Positions 18,544-28,327 of a DNA stretch of 64,000 nt are shown in pieces (positions within the stretch are counted from its first letter, which is position 1; each line of letters begins with the position of its first letter). A program made the position numbers and the translations under genes. This stretch comes from Pseudomonas sp. GTDB lineage: Bacteria; Pseudomonadota; Gammaproteobacteria; Pseudomonadales; Pseudomonadaceae. Where the stretch lies: the NCBI GenBank assembly GCA_007713455.1, contig VMRT01000007.1, forward strand, positions 372,001 through 436,000. The letters run 5' to 3'. The notes below the pieces were generated by a model. It did no database searches and was not told where the DNA came from. It saw only the letters and a program-made list of their open reading frames with translations.

Positions 18544-19782
18544 TCACACCCGGCGCTCGGCATCTCCATCGATATCGCCATGTGCGATACACGAAGCAGC
18601 GGTGAACAGCACATCGGTAGATGAGTTGAGCGCGGTTTCCGCCGAGTCCTGGACGACCCCGATGATGAAGCCGACGGCCACCACTTGCATCGCCAGGTCA
18701 TTGGAGATACCAAACAGGCTGCAGGCCAGCGGAATGAGCAGCAGGGAGCCACCGGCCACACCTGACGCGCCGCAGGCACATACCGCAGCCAGAAGGCTGA
18801 GCAGCACCGCCGTGGCGATATCCACCTCGATACCCAGGGTGTTGACCGCAGCCAGCGTAAGCACCGTGATGGTGATCGCCGCACCACCCATGTTGATCGT
18901 CGCCCCGAGCGGAATGGATACCGAATAGGTGTCCTTGTGCAGCCCGAGCCGCTGACAGAGTTGCATGTTCACGGGGATGTTCGCGGCGGAACTGCGCGTG
19001 AAGAACGCCGTGATACCGCTTTCGCGCAGGCAGGCGAATACCAGCGGATATGGGTTGCGGCGGATCTGCCAGAACACGATCAGCGGATTCATCACCAGCG
19101 CCATGAACAGCATCGCGCCGACCAGCACCAGCAATAACCGCATGTAGCCCAGCAGCACGTCGAAGCCCGATTCGGCCAACGTGCCGGCTACCAGTCCGAA
19201 TACCCCCAGCGGGGCGAAGCGGATGACCACCTTGACGATCAAGGTGACGCCATCGGAAAGGTCACTGATCAGATGCCGGGTGCTTTCCTGCGCATGACGG
19301 AAGGCGAAGCCAAGTCCGATGGCCCAGGCCAGGATGCCGATGAAGTTGCCGTCGAGCAGCGCCTGCACCGGGTTAGCCGTGATATTGAACAGCAGCGTCT
19401 GCAACACAGCACCCACGCCCGATGGCGGCGCTACATCCGCTGCACCGCTGACCAGCGTGAGCGTGGTCGGAAACATGAAGCTCGCCAGCACGGCAACAGC
19501 CGCTGCACTCAGCGTGCCGAGCGCGTATAGCAAGATGATGGGGCGGATATGGGTAGGCTGGCCGCGCTTGTGGTTGGCCAGTGAAGAGGTCACCAACACG
19601 AACACCAGAATCGGTGCTACCGCTTTGAGCGCCTGCACGAACAGATCACCGAGAAGAGCTACGGATTTTGCTGCGCCAGGCAGCAGTAGCGCAAGCAAGG
19701 CGCCAGCCACCAGGCCCGCGACGATCTGGGCAACGAGGCTGGTACGGCTGATGAAGCGAATGAATCGAGGCATATCGGACAT
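18544..19782 (-). CDS. sstT: Serine/threonine:Na+ symporter
   Basis: The 412-residue protein belongs to the dicarboxylate/amino acid:cation symporter family and matches the SstT subgroup, which imports serine and threonine with sodium. It has about eight membrane helices, the serine-rich re-entrant loop ([13 protein letters not shown]) and the [13 protein letters not shown] signature. The frame runs to 19872, but MSDMPRF at 19782 fits the family; MPRF at 19773 is an alternative. It converges on fabB. Confidence 0.9.
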   Translation of the reverse strand: MSDMPRFIRFISRTSLVAQIVAGLVAGALLALLLPGAAKSVALLGDLFVQALKAVAPILVFVLVTSSLANHKRGQPTHIRPIILLYALGTLSAAAVAVLASFMFPTTLTLVSGAADVAPPSGVGAVLQTLLFNITANPVQALLDGNFIGILAWAIGLGFAFRHAQESTRHLISDLSDGVTLIVKVVIRFAPLGVFGLVAGTLAESGFDVLLGYMRLLLVLVGAMLFMALVMNPLIVFWQIRRNPYPLVFACLRESGITAFFTRSSAANIPVNMQLCQRLGLHKDTYSVSIPLGATINMGGAAITITVLTLAAVNTLGIEVDIATAVLLSLLAAVCACGASGVAGGSLLLIPLACSLFGISNDLAMQVVAVGFIIGVVQDSAETALNSSTDVLFTAASCIAHGDIDGDAERRV

Positions 19783-19957
19783 GGGCGCATCTCGCAGCTC
19801 GGCAGGTACGGCCCGAAACAGCCCGTGCCTGCCATGGAAAAACGCCGGATGGTACGCCGCTCTCCCGCCCATGCCCAGCGTTGTGCTGTCACGGGGGCAC
19901 GGGCGGCTGCTGAAGCGCCCGCAGACGGCGGGAAAGCGCCATTGCGGCTAGCGCATG

Positions 19958-21583
19958 TCACACCTGAAAGCGCGCTACCAGACCATTCAGGTCGATGGCC
20001 AAGCGAGCCAGTTCCTGACTGGCCGCGCTCGTCTGATTGGCACCTGCCGAGGACTGCAGCGAGAGGTCACGGATATTAACCAGATTCCGATCCACTTCCC
20101 GCGCGACCTGAGCCTGTTCTTCTGAGGCGCTGGCAATCACCAGGTTACGCTCGCTGATCTGGCTGATCGCCGAAGTGATGCCATCAAGGGCTTCGCCGGC
20201 CGCCCGAGCCATTTCCAACGTGGTACGGGCACGCTCGTTGCTCGATTGCATCGCGTGCACGGCCTTGTCCGTGCCCTGATGCACGCTGCCAATCATCTGC
20301 TCGATCTCACCGGTGGACTGCTGGGTACGATGCGCCAGGGCACGTACCTCGTCGGCCACCACCGCAAAGCCGCGCCCAGCGTCGCCAGCCCGGGCCGCCT
20401 CGATCGCGGCGTTCAGCGCGAGCAGATTGGTCTGTTCGGCAACCGAGCGGATCACTTCAAGCACCTTGCTTATGTCTCGCACCTGACCGGCAAGATGCTC
20501 CACCTCGCCAGCGGTATTGGTCACGTCGCTTGCCAGCAGATTGATCGACTCGACTGTCTGCATCACCTGCTTGCGACCGCGCTGTGCGGTGTCGTTGGAG
20601 TCCTGGGAGGCCTCGGAGGTAGCCACCGCGTTGCGCGCCACTTCATCTACGGCAGCGGTCATCTCATTCACGGCGGCAGCCGCCTGCTCGATCTCGTGGT
20701 TCTGCTGGTGCAGGCCGCGGGTCGAGTCTTCGGTGACCGCGTTGAGCTCCTCGGCTGCCGAGGCAAGCTGATTGGACGAGTCGGCGATGCCCTGAATGGT
20801 CGAGCGCAGATTGGCCTGCATGGCTTTCAGTGATGTCAGCAGGCGGGCCGGCTCGTCCTTGCCCTCGACCACAAAATCGCCGGTCAGATCACCACCAGCG
20901 ATACGCTCGGCTACCGAAACAGCAGTTCCCAGCGGGCCCACGACGCTGCGGGTGAACACCCAGGCCAGCGTAACGGTGATAGCGGCAGCGAACACCAGCG
21001 TCGCTACCACCCAGCTGAACGCCGTGTCGTATTGTGCGGACGCGCGATCCGCCGCCCCGCCGGCTTCCTCGCTGTTGATGGTAAGGAGCTGGTTCAGTGA
21101 CGCAGTCACGTTATCCGCGTGCCCGTTGATTTCGCCGTTGATTATCGTCACGGCCTGGGCGCGCTCACCGCGGACCACATGCTCGACGACACGTTGCTGA
21201 AGCAGCAAGTACTGTTCGAAGCTCTGCTTGAAGCGTTCATACGCAGCACGTTCTTCGGCCGTAGTTACTCGCTTGGCGTAATCGGCATCACGTTGAGCCA
21301 CTTCGCTGCGCATCTGGGTCAAGCGCTGGGCGGTGTCCTGCACCATCTGCGACTCTTCAGCCAGAGCCAGGCGCAGGGTATTGGCTCGAATGCGCATGAC
21401 CGTGACGTTAAGTTCACTGAGCGCCATGATGCTGGGCAGCCAGTTCTCATCGACCTCCTTGCTCTCGTTGCGCATGTTGGCCATCTGGTTCAGTGCGAAC
21501 AGGCCGAGGAAGAGGACGAGCAGGCCAATCAGGCCGAAACCCAGTGTTGAGCGTTTACCAATAGTGAGCGAGCGAATGGACAT
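19958..21583 (-). CDS. Methyl-accepting chemotaxis protein
   Basis: The 541-residue chemoreceptor has a first membrane helix (about residues 12-32), a periplasmic four-helix-bundle ligand domain, a second helix (about 190-210), a HAMP domain and a methyl-accepting signalling domain. The conserved hairpin tip [20 protein letters not shown] is present. There is no C-terminal pentapeptide tether, as in many Pseudomonas receptors. The ligand is unknown. GGAGAAGG before the ATG at 21583 sets the start. A sigma28-type promoter upstream places it in the late flagellar/chemotaxis regulon. A receptor gene beside fabAB is also found in P. aeruginosa. Confidence 0.93.
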   Translation of the reverse strand: MSIRSLTIGKRSTLGFGLIGLLVLFLGLFALNQMANMRNESKEVDENWLPSIMALSELNVTVMRIRANTLRLALAEESQMVQDTAQRLTQMRSEVAQRDADYAKRVTTAEERAAYERFKQSFEQYLLLQQRVVEHVVRGERAQAVTIINGEINGHADNVTASLNQLLTINSEEAGGAADRASAQYDTAFSWVVATLVFAAAITVTLAWVFTRSVVGPLGTAVSVAERIAGGDLTGDFVVEGKDEPARLLTSLKAMQANLRSTIQGIADSSNQLASAAEELNAVTEDSTRGLHQQNHEIEQAAAAVNEMTAAVDEVARNAVATSEASQDSNDTAQRGRKQVMQTVESINLLASDVTNTAGEVEHLAGQVRDISKVLEVIRSVAEQTNLLALNAAIEAARAGDAGRGFAVVADEVRALAHRTQQSTGEIEQMIGSVHQGTDKAVHAMQSSNERARTTLEMARAAGEALDGITSAISQISERNLVIASASEEQAQVAREVDRNLVNIRDLSLQSSAGANQTSAASQELARLAIDLNGLVARFQV

Positions 21584-21638
21584 GGGACTACCTTCTCCAT
21601 GAAAAACGGAACAACGCCACAAACCGTGACTTGCTCCG

Positions 21639-21666
21639 TTATCGGAAGGCCTGGCCTTTCACTTGA
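21639..21666 (-). promoter_or_regulatory. Predicted sigma28 (FliA) promoter of the chemoreceptor gene
   Basis: On the minus strand TCCGATAA (21639-21646) matches seven of eight positions of the FliA -10 GCCGATAA. A TCAAGTGA -35-like box lies at 21659-21666. The spacer is 12 rather than the ideal 11 bases. The predicted leader is about 49 bases. Confidence 0.6.
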
Positions 21667-21748
21667 ACTTTGACGCCAATTTTTTGCGCCGCTCGACTCC
21701 CTCCCCGACCAACGGTTCGAATGGCCATCTCGACCTACAAGATGGCCA

Positions 21749-22216
21749 TCACCGGACGTCGAACATCTGCTCGGCCAACTTGCGGTCCCCCTGGAACACC
21801 ATCAGATGCCATCGACCGACCACAATCTCATGGGGCTCGGTGAATTCGAATGCCATCACGTCCGTTTCAGCGCCCGACACCAGCGCTTGCACGACCTCGA
21901 ACTTGTCATGCCGCTTGCCATCGGGTGTCACCACACCTGGCGTCAGGTATAGCAAAGTCAGCGGCGTATCGGCTTCGCGCTTACCAGCGAGGCGATAGCG
22001 CAGGCCGAACTTGCTTCCGAGCCGCGCCGGCACCTCAGTCGTCTGGCGAATGGGCTGGTCACGACGAGTCAGCACGCGCTCGCCTGGCTCGAAATCCTCT
22101 TTGACGGTTTCGAACACGCCGTACTCCACGGCACCCACGACCTCGACCTGAGCCAGCGCTGCGGGCGAACTCACACCCAGTACCATGGCGACGAGCGCCC
22201 AACGAGTGAATGACAT
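21749..22216 (-). CDS. DUF3859-like exported protein
   Basis: The 155-residue product has a signal peptide cleaved after about residue 22 (PAALA-QVE). A beta-rich domain follows, with the conserved segments GERVLTRRDQPIRQT, PLTLLYLTPGV and FEFTEPHEIVVG. I recognise it as a DUF3859 family protein from memory, with moderate certainty. It is probably periplasmic and its function is unknown. AAGGAG eight bases before the ATG supports the start. The next gene upstream, an exported amidohydrolase, is 66 bases away and may share a transcript. Confidence 0.7.
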   Translation of the reverse strand: MSFTRWALVAMVLGVSSPAALAQVEVVGAVEYGVFETVKEDFEPGERVLTRRDQPIRQTTEVPARLGSKFGLRYRLAGKREADTPLTLLYLTPGVVTPDGKRHDKFEVVQALVSGAETDVMAFEFTEPHEIVVGRWHLMVFQGDRKLAEQMFDVR

Positions 22217-22282
22217 GGAACCTGCTCCTTCCTGTTTGCGAAGCAGGCAGGTTATGACGCCCCGATTACAGTCTCATGACGC

Positions 22283-23308
22283 TCAACGTAGCTCAGCCTG
22301 ACGCTTGCGGGGGAGCAGCGCGAGAAAGTTATCTTGCGCCACGCCTTGCGCTACGGAGGCTGGAAGTGCATCGAGGAAGGGAGCGAAGGCGTGCATGCCG
22401 GTCGCCAGGTTATCGAAATGGCCGACCACGTCCGAGCCGATCACGAAGCGCTTGGGATGCCGCTTCACCAGCGCGACCCACTTCGGGTCGGGACGCTTAT
22501 CTTCGTCCAGCAGATAAGGTTGCAACATGGTCCAGGAAAGGTCGATGTACAGATTCGGATAGTCATCGAGCAGGCGGCTGACCGTATCGTGCAGGAATTC
22601 AAGCTTCTCCTGGTGTCGGTGCAGCTCCATGCTGGTTCCGGCATGAGCCCAGATAAAGCGCGTATGCGGATGATTGCGCAGCGGCTCCTCCAGCTCGACC
22701 AGGTAGAGCGGATTGCGCTCTCGCTTGGAGGTGATGTTGGAATGCAGCATCACCGGCAGATCGAACTCCGCCGCCAGGTGATAGACCCTGGCCAGCGCCT
22801 CGTTGTTGGCCCGCGGGGTGTCGCCCTCGGTCAACGCGGTCACGTCATCGTGTCGGGTGAATACCTCCCCCAGACCCTGCCAGAGGCCCGGGTTCAGCTC
22901 CAGCATGCGGCGGATATGCGCGTCGGCGTTCTTGTCGTTAGGGTTGAAGCCGGAAAGAAACGGATGGAAGCGCTTGCGCTGCTCCTCATCCAGATCTTCC
23001 AGCGCTGCGGCGACCAACACGTCGGTCGCGCTGTACCAGTACACCGGCGCATCGTCACCTGCGTAGTAGCGAGGCCGCTTGGGCTCGTTCTCGTGCCATT
23101 TCTTGGCCACCGGAATGCCGCTGATCATCACGTGATCGATGCTGCCCGCGTCCATCGCTGCCAGCAGCTTTTGCATGCCATCGGTTTCCTGGAAAAAATC
23201 CACATAGTGCAGATGCGCATCGCTGTAACGATAGTCACGCCCTTCCCCTACCGCGACGGACGACAACGTAACGAGGGCTACAACGGAAAATATTCTGAAA
23301 ATGTACAA
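22283..23308 (-). CDS. Exported amidohydrolase-family protein
   Basis: The 341-residue TIM-barrel hydrolase of the Amidohydrolase_2 class has candidate metal ligands H32 and H34 (DAHLH), H189 (MLHSN), H222 (WAHAG) and D293 (GSDVVGH). An N-terminal signal peptide (YIFRIFSVVALVTLSSVAVG) implies a periplasmic enzyme. That is uncommon for this family, whose members are often cytoplasmic decarboxylases or lactonases. The start is TTG at 23308 with a perfect AGGAGG eight bases upstream; no ATG would keep the signal peptide. The substrate is unknown. Confidence 0.8.
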   Translation of the reverse strand: MYIFRIFSVVALVTLSSVAVGEGRDYRYSDAHLHYVDFFQETDGMQKLLAAMDAGSIDHVMISGIPVAKKWHENEPKRPRYYAGDDAPVYWYSATDVLVAAALEDLDEEQRKRFHPFLSGFNPNDKNADAHIRRMLELNPGLWQGLGEVFTRHDDVTALTEGDTPRANNEALARVYHLAAEFDLPVMLHSNITSKRERNPLYLVELEEPLRNHPHTRFIWAHAGTSMELHRHQEKLEFLHDTVSRLLDDYPNLYIDLSWTMLQPYLLDEDKRPDPKWVALVKRHPKRFVIGSDVVGHFDNLATGMHAFAPFLDALPASVAQGVAQDNFLALLPRKRQAELR

Positions 23309-23538
23309 AGCTCGGTCCTCCTGACAGCCAGCGAGTAGACCGTAAGAAGGGCTTCCCGTTCAGCGTTGCCATGCTGCGGGGCACGACCAGAGACTCAGCC
23401 GAGGCATACCCCCCACGGTATTTGACTGAAATCAACGACCATCCATCGCCATCACACTAGTCTCATGACCACCACAACCGCGCAGCCGCTACCTCACTGC
23501 GCGCTGCTTTTCTTCCACTTCACAAAAGGACCCATCGC

Positions 23539-23973
23539 ATGGCAATGAAAACCATCAGCGCGCACGGAACATTGAATGCCGGAATGGCAATCGAGGTGCA
23601 ATGCGGCAACCACCGCCTGATCATGGACCAGCCAAAGAGCGCGGCGGGCCGAGACCTCGGCCCGACGCCGCTGGAAGCCATTCTGGCGGCAGTGGCCGGA
23701 TGTTTCGGCACCATCGGCCGCTTCATCGCTCACCAGCAGAAGATCGAACTGCGCGGCATGCGCTTCGAGATTGAAGCCGATTACGATCCCGCCGGACTGC
23801 TCGGACGCGATCCTTCTGTACGGCCGGGCTTTCAGGAGTTGCGCATCAAGGTGGACATCGACGCGGATCTGGATCGGGACGGCAAGCAGGCATTGCTGGA
23901 GCAGATCGAGCAGCGTTGCCCGGTAGCCGACAATCTCACCCACGGCACTCGTCTGGTCAGCGTCCTGCTCTGA
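23539..23973 (+). CDS. OsmC family protein
   Basis: The 144-residue protein has the OsmC fold and the two redox cysteines C55 (AVAGCFGT) and C127 (QRCPVADN). Family members are peroxiredoxin-like and reduce organic hydroperoxides, or serve related sulfur or stress roles; this sequence is closer to the YhfA-like general OsmC group than to Ohr. AAAGGA eight bases before the first ATG supports the start. It stands alone on the plus strand and converges with htpG. Confidence 0.85.
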   Translation: MAMKTISAHGTLNAGMAIEVQCGNHRLIMDQPKSAAGRDLGPTPLEAILAAVAGCFGTIGRFIAHQQKIELRGMRFEIEADYDPAGLLGRDPSVRPGFQELRIKVDIDADLDRDGKQALLEQIEQRCPVADNLTHGTRLVSVLL

Positions 23974-23983
23974 AGCAACCCGA

Positions 23984-24015
23984 AACGAAAACGGCCCGTC
24001 ACTTGACGGGCCGTT
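23984..24015 (-). terminator. Terminator between osmC-like gene and htpG
   Basis: A perfect 12-base inverted repeat (AACGGCCCGTCA at 23990-24001, TGACGGGCCGTT at 24004-24015) sits between convergent stops. On the minus strand it is followed by TTTTCGTTTC, so it mainly terminates htpG. It may act in both directions. Confidence 0.85.
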
Positions 24016-24034
24016 CGTACATCGCTGCCAGGGA

Positions 24035-25939
24035 TCAGGCCGATAGTTCGACCAGCAGTTTGTTCAGACGCTGCACGTAAGCAGCGGGATCCTTCAGGCT
24101 ATCCCCCGCCGCCAGCGCAGCCTGGTCGAACAGGATGTGCGACAGATCCGCGAAGCGATCCTCGTCCGGCTCGGCATCGAGCTTTTCGATCAGCGGATGC
24201 TGCGGGTTGATCTCGAAGATCGGCTTGGACTCTGGCACCTTCTGCCCGCTTGCCTCGAGAATCTGCCGCATCTGCAGGCCCAGATCCTGCTCGCCAATGG
24301 CGAGGATCGCCGGCGAGTCGGTCAGACGATGGGAGACGCGCACCTCGGCGACTTCATCACCCAGCGCGCCCTTCAGGCGCTCGATCAGCCCTTCCTTGGT
24401 CTTGGCGATTTCTTCCTGAGCCTTCTTGTCCTCTTCGGAATCCAGCTTGCCCAGATCCAGGTCGCCGCGCACAACATCGGCGAACTGCTTGCCATCGAAC
24501 TCGGTCAGGTAGCTCATTAGCCATTCGTCGATACGATCAGTGAGCAGCAGTACCTCGACGCCTTTCTTGCGGAAGACTTCCAGGTGCGGGCTGTTCTTGA
24601 CCTGCGCGTAGCTTTCGCCAGTCAGGTAGTAAACCTTGTCCTGACCTTCCTTCATGCGCGACAGGTAATCGGTCAGCGAAACCGACTGCTCGCCCGATGC
24701 GTCGCTGGTGGAGGCAAATCGCAGCAGGCTGGCAATCTTCTCCTTGTTGGCAAAATCTTCCGCCGGGCCTTCCTTGAGTACCTGACCGAACTGCGACCAG
24801 AACTTCTTGTAGTCCTCGGGCTTGTCTTTGGCCAGCTTCTCCAACATGTCCAGCACGCGCTTGGTCAGCGCCGACTTCATCGAATCGATGACCGGATCCT
24901 TCTGCAGGATTTCGCGGGAAACGTTGAGCGACAGGTCGTTGGAATCGACCACGCCCTTGATGAAGCGCAGGTACAGCGGCAGGAACTCGTCGGCCTGATC
25001 CATGATGAACACGCGCTGCACATAGAGCTTCAGGCCTTTCGGCGCTTCGCGGTGATACAGATCGAATGGCGCACGGCCGGGCACATAGAGCAGCGAGGTG
25101 TACTCGAGCTTGCCCTCGACCTTGTTATGGCTCCAGGACAGTGGATTGTCGAAGTCGTGAGCGACGTGCTTGTAGAACTCCTGATACTCCTCGTCCTTCA
25201 CCTCGGTGCGCGGACGAGTCCAGAGGGCGCTGGCGCGGTTGACCGTCTCCCACTCCTGCTCGACCGGCTTGTCCTGTTCTTCACCGTGAAACTCTTTCGG
25301 CAACTCGATCGGCAGCGCGATGTGATCGGAGTACTTCTTGACGATGTTGCGCAGGCGCCAGCCATCGGCAAACTCTTCTTCGCCCTTCTTCAGGTGCAGG
25401 ACGATGCGGGTGCCGCGTTCAGCCTTGTCGATGGTGGCGACTTCGAATTCGCCCTCGCCCCTCGACGACCAATGCACCCCTTCGCTGGACGGGGTACCGG
25501 CGCGGCGGCTGTAGACATCGACCTTGTCGGCGACGATGAAGGCGGAATAGAAGCCCACACCGAACTGACCGATCAGGTGCGAATCCTTCTTCTGGTCGCC
25601 AGAGAGATTTTTCAGGAAGTCGGCAGTACCGGACTTGGCGATGGTACCCAGATGCGCGATCACGTCATCGCGGTTCATGCCGATGCCGTTGTCTTCCAGA
25701 GTGACGGTATTGGCATCCTTGTCAAAGCTGAGGCGAATCTTCAGATCAGCGCCACCCTCAAGCAGCTCCGGCTTGGCCAGCGCTTCGAAGCGCAGCTTGT
25801 CGGCGGCATCGGAGGCGTTGGAAATCAGCTCGCGAAGGAAGATTTCCTTGTTGGAATACAGCGAATGGATCATCAGATGAAGCAGCTGCTTCACTTCGGT
25901 CTGGAAGCCCAGGGTTTCTTTTTGAGTCTCCACACTCAT
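24035..25939 (-). CDS. htpG: Molecular chaperone HtpG (Hsp90)
   Basis: The 634-residue cytoplasmic Hsp90 has an N-terminal GHKL ATPase domain with the conserved motifs [26 protein letters not shown] and [11 protein letters not shown]. The middle domain includes [12 protein letters not shown] [13 protein letters not shown], and the C-terminal dimerisation domain is complete. Length matches the family. A sigma32-type promoter lies about 60-85 bases upstream and a terminator follows, so it is a single-gene heat-shock unit. Confidence 0.97.
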   Translation of the reverse strand: MSVETQKETLGFQTEVKQLLHLMIHSLYSNKEIFLRELISNASDAADKLRFEALAKPELLEGGADLKIRLSFDKDANTVTLEDNGIGMNRDDVIAHLGTIAKSGTADFLKNLSGDQKKDSHLIGQFGVGFYSAFIVADKVDVYSRRAGTPSSEGVHWSSRGEGEFEVATIDKAERGTRIVLHLKKGEEEFADGWRLRNIVKKYSDHIALPIELPKEFHGEEQDKPVEQEWETVNRASALWTRPRTEVKDEEYQEFYKHVAHDFDNPLSWSHNKVEGKLEYTSLLYVPGRAPFDLYHREAPKGLKLYVQRVFIMDQADEFLPLYLRFIKGVVDSNDLSLNVSREILQKDPVIDSMKSALTKRVLDMLEKLAKDKPEDYKKFWSQFGQVLKEGPAEDFANKEKIASLLRFASTSDASGEQSVSLTDYLSRMKEGQDKVYYLTGESYAQVKNSPHLEVFRKKGVEVLLLTDRIDEWLMSYLTEFDGKQFADVVRGDLDLGKLDSEEDKKAQEEIAKTKEGLIERLKGALGDEVAEVRVSHRLTDSPAILAIGEQDLGLQMRQILEASGQKVPESKPIFEINPQHPLIEKLDAEPDEDRFADLSHILFDQAALAAGDSLKDPAAYVQRLNKLLVELSA

Positions 25940-25997
25940 CGTCTACAAACTCCACATCAGCGTAATGGCACGGACCGCGGTTGCGGCGATGTCTGGC

Positions 25998-26025
25998 AGA
26001 TGGGGGCGTGGCGATGATTTTCAAG
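25998..26025 (-). promoter_or_regulatory. Predicted heat-shock (sigma32) promoter of htpG
   Basis: On the minus strand CTTGAAA (26019-26025) is followed after 13 bases by CCCCATCT (25998-26005). Both match the sigma32 consensus very closely. The predicted leader is about 52 bases. Confidence 0.88.
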
Positions 26026-26059
26026 GGCAGCCGACGCGTCGCAACGCCGGCCAGTCCAG

Positions 26060-27301
26060 TCAAGGGTCAACGAGTTCGAGCAGCACGATCTCCCCGGGAG
26101 CCAGGTTATAGGTCGCTTCGCCTGGGCCGCTGATGACCCGCCTGATGATCAGATTGCCCTCGCTATCCAGACCAGCGAAGCGCCCTTCTGCAACACCGCC
26201 GCGCTCGGTGTGCGCGCGCATCAACAGGTGCTGATAGCGGTCAGGCGTGCGCAGGACCTGCTCCATCGAGAAGCGCAGTCGCCGATCCAGACTGCTTTGC
26301 GGCACCGTCGCAGCAACGGGCTCGGCCGCCTTGGTCGTCGTTACAGGTGTCTCCACCGCAGGTTCGGTCAGGGGCGGATAGTCGTCGCCCCTGACGTGCC
26401 AGCCCTGCTCGTTCTTTGCCAGGGGCAGCGTGAACGCCTGCATCTCGCCCTTCACCTGAGCCTGGACCTCAACCTCCAACTCTTCGGCCGGCAACGTGAC
26501 GACGGGCGTCGATTGCAAAGCGACGTCCCGGCTCGCGTGACGACGCTGCAGGTAGTCCTCGATCACGAAGGCCAGGGTGTCCCGCGAATCATGGCGGCGG
26601 TCGACCTGACCGTTCAGGTAGCGCAGGCGATCGGTGTACAGCTCGATGACGCCGGTGATGCTTGTGTCGAACTGTGGCGGCAGCACGAGATGGAAATCGC
26701 CACGCAGCTTGTTCGGCGCCACCGGCTGCAGATCAAGATGCAACGTGTAACCGCGGTCGAGGCGTCGCGTCTCCGGCAGCTCCTGATCGGGGTTCAGCCA
26801 GGCGATTTCGACCTCAGGCAATGCGCCGATGTCATCCGGCAGAACGTCGATGCGCAACGCACCCTCGACCGGTTCGCGCAAGCGAATCGTCACCTCCTGG
26901 CGAGCGAAGAAGCCCTTCCCCTCACGCAGATTCAGTACGCCATTTATGAGCTCACCCTGTTGCGGCGCGAATCGACGTCCGTTCAGTTCCCCGCGCACCC
27001 CCATGGCAAGATCCGGCTCGACCTGGGTTGGCAGCCAACGCAGACTGAAAATCGCCTCCAGCCGCTCGGCATCGCGACTGGCCAGCAGCGACAGCCCCAC
27101 GATCAGCGGAATGAAACCCAGGCAGGACAGAATCAGCGCCTTGCGCGCAACACGCCAGTGACTGAATACGAACGCCAACGTCAATGGAGGCAGCAGGCTG
27201 CCCAGGCCCCAGAGCAAGCTCGTCGAGAATGCCAGGCTGATGAGCCAGACGGCGCCAGCAAGAATCAGCAGCAAGCCGCCGAGGATCAGAAGTGCTTCCA
27301 T
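26060..27301 (-). CDS. Unrecognised membrane-anchored protein
   Basis: I do not recognise this 413-residue protein. It has three N-terminal membrane helices (about residues 3-22, 24-44 and 52-72). A long soluble part, probably periplasmic and rich in beta strands, follows. A low-complexity Thr/Ala/Pro linker lies near residues 320-342. The small C-terminal segment (GGVAEGRFAGLD to IVLLELVDP) looks like a compact barrel or SH3-like unit. AAGGA six bases before the ATG at 27301 fixes the start. It lies between htpG and a pair of thioesterases and is probably its own unit. Confidence 0.7.
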   Translation of the reverse strand: MEALLILGGLLLILAGAVWLISLAFSTSLLWGLGSLLPPLTLAFVFSHWRVARKALILSCLGFIPLIVGLSLLASRDAERLEAIFSLRWLPTQVEPDLAMGVRGELNGRRFAPQQGELINGVLNLREGKGFFARQEVTIRLREPVEGALRIDVLPDDIGALPEVEIAWLNPDQELPETRRLDRGYTLHLDLQPVAPNKLRGDFHLVLPPQFDTSITGVIELYTDRLRYLNGQVDRRHDSRDTLAFVIEDYLQRRHASRDVALQSTPVVTLPAEELEVEVQAQVKGEMQAFTLPLAKNEQGWHVRGDDYPPLTEPAVETPVTTTKAAEPVAATVPQSSLDRRLRFSMEQVLRTPDRYQHLLMRAHTERGGVAEGRFAGLDSEGNLIIRRVISGPGEATYNLAPGEIVLLELVDP

Positions 27302-27366
27302 TCGAGTTCCTTCACGCAATCGCACAAGGTGACGCCGCACACCGCAACGCCACCCTGACGAATGCG

Positions 27367-27810
27367 TCAGGGCTCGTCGATCTTGAAATGGCAGCGGGCG
27401 GTGGCGATGGGCTCGGCCTGATGGGTCTGCCAGGCGGTGATCGCGACATTGGCGACCCTGCGACCCTGGCGCCAGACCTGGCAGGCGGCAAAGGTGTCAC
27501 GATAGTGACCGGCGCGTAGATAATCTATCGAGAAGTCGATGATTTTGGGCAAATGTGGCGCGCCCATGAACATCAGCAGATGCAGCATCGCCGCGTGCTC
27601 CATAAAGCCTGCGATGACCCCGCCGTGAATGGCCGGCAGCGGATTGCCGATGTTGTCCTCGTTCTGCGGCAGACGAAAAACCATTTCGTCACCGAGCCGC
27701 AGGCACTCGATGCCGATCAGCTTGGCGTACGGCACCAGTTTGATCAGCGAGTCGTAATCGTTGTTGGCGTGTGCATGCTGGACCAGCTCGTTGAGGTTGA
27801 GATCGCTCAT
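27367..27810 (-). CDS. PaaI-family hotdog thioesterase (second of pair)
   Basis: The 147-residue single-hotdog protein carries the PaaI-type core PAIHGGVIAGFMEHAA, followed by IDFSIDYLRAG. It should act on acyl- or aryl-CoA in the cytoplasm, with unknown substrate. The ATG at 27810 overlaps the stop of the upstream hotdog gene by four bases (ATGA), so the two proteins are translated together. They are distant paralogues and could form a heteromer, since hotdog enzymes are dimers or tetramers; that is inference. Confidence 0.83.
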   Translation of the reverse strand: MSDLNLNELVQHAHANNDYDSLIKLVPYAKLIGIECLRLGDEMVFRLPQNEDNIGNPLPAIHGGVIAGFMEHAAMLHLLMFMGAPHLPKIIDFSIDYLRAGHYRDTFAACQVWRQGRRVANVAITAWQTHQAEPIATARCHFKIDEP

Positions 27811-28268
27811 GCGCCGCCCTCCTTGCCCATGGCTGCCGGTGCAGCCTTGCCCATGCGCATGAAGGTGCCTACCACATGAGCGATCGGTTCGTTGATGTCG
27901 CGCTGATAGGCGACGCCACGAGTAAAGATGACCGTTGGGGTGACGCGGTAGCACTCGGCGAAGCCGAAGATATCGTGTCCGGCCTCGGCGGGATGCATGT
28001 AGTCGATTCGCAGATCGAGCGTCGGGCAAACTTCCAGCTCCGGCAGGGCGCAGGCCGTGGAAATGCCGCAGGTGGTGTCCATCAGCGTGGTGATCGCACC
28101 GCCATGGACTCCGCCGGTTTCCGGGTTCCCGATGATCTTCTCACTGTATGGAAGGCGCAGGGTAAGGCCGCGGCTGTCGGCATGCTCGACTGTAAGACCC
28201 AGCACCTGACAGTGTCGCAGAAAGGACAAGAAGCGCTGGGTGCGCTCGAGTATCTGGCTATCGCTCAT
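27807..28268 (-). CDS. PaaI-family hotdog thioesterase (first of pair)
   Basis: The 153-residue single-hotdog protein has the core TGGVHGGAITTLMDTTCG and the LDLRIDYMHPA strand, typical of PaaI/YbgC-like acyl-CoA thioesterases. Its D64-type acid residue (LMDTT) occupies the place of the catalytic acid. The Shine-Dalgarno site is weak. The following hotdog gene overlaps by four bases. Substrate unknown. Confidence 0.83.
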   Translation of the reverse strand: MSDSQILERTQRFLSFLRHCQVLGLTVEHADSRGLTLRLPYSEKIIGNPETGGVHGGAITTLMDTTCGISTACALPELEVCPTLDLRIDYMHPAEAGHDIFGFAECYRVTPTVIFTRGVAYQRDINEPIAHVVGTFMRMGKAAPAAMGKEGGA

Positions 28269-28327
28269 TCGAATTCTCGGGGGATTTGCTCAAGGCGCGC
28301 ATGATACCGCCTTGCCATGTACGCGCC

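Noticed and set aside
22334..23338. 334-codon plus-strand open frame
   Set aside because: It is the antisense shadow of the amidohydrolase gene; it has no family features and no ribosome site.
24584..26017. 477-codon plus-strand frame opposite htpG
   Set aside because: Shadow of a GC-rich conserved gene; htpG on the other strand is unambiguous.
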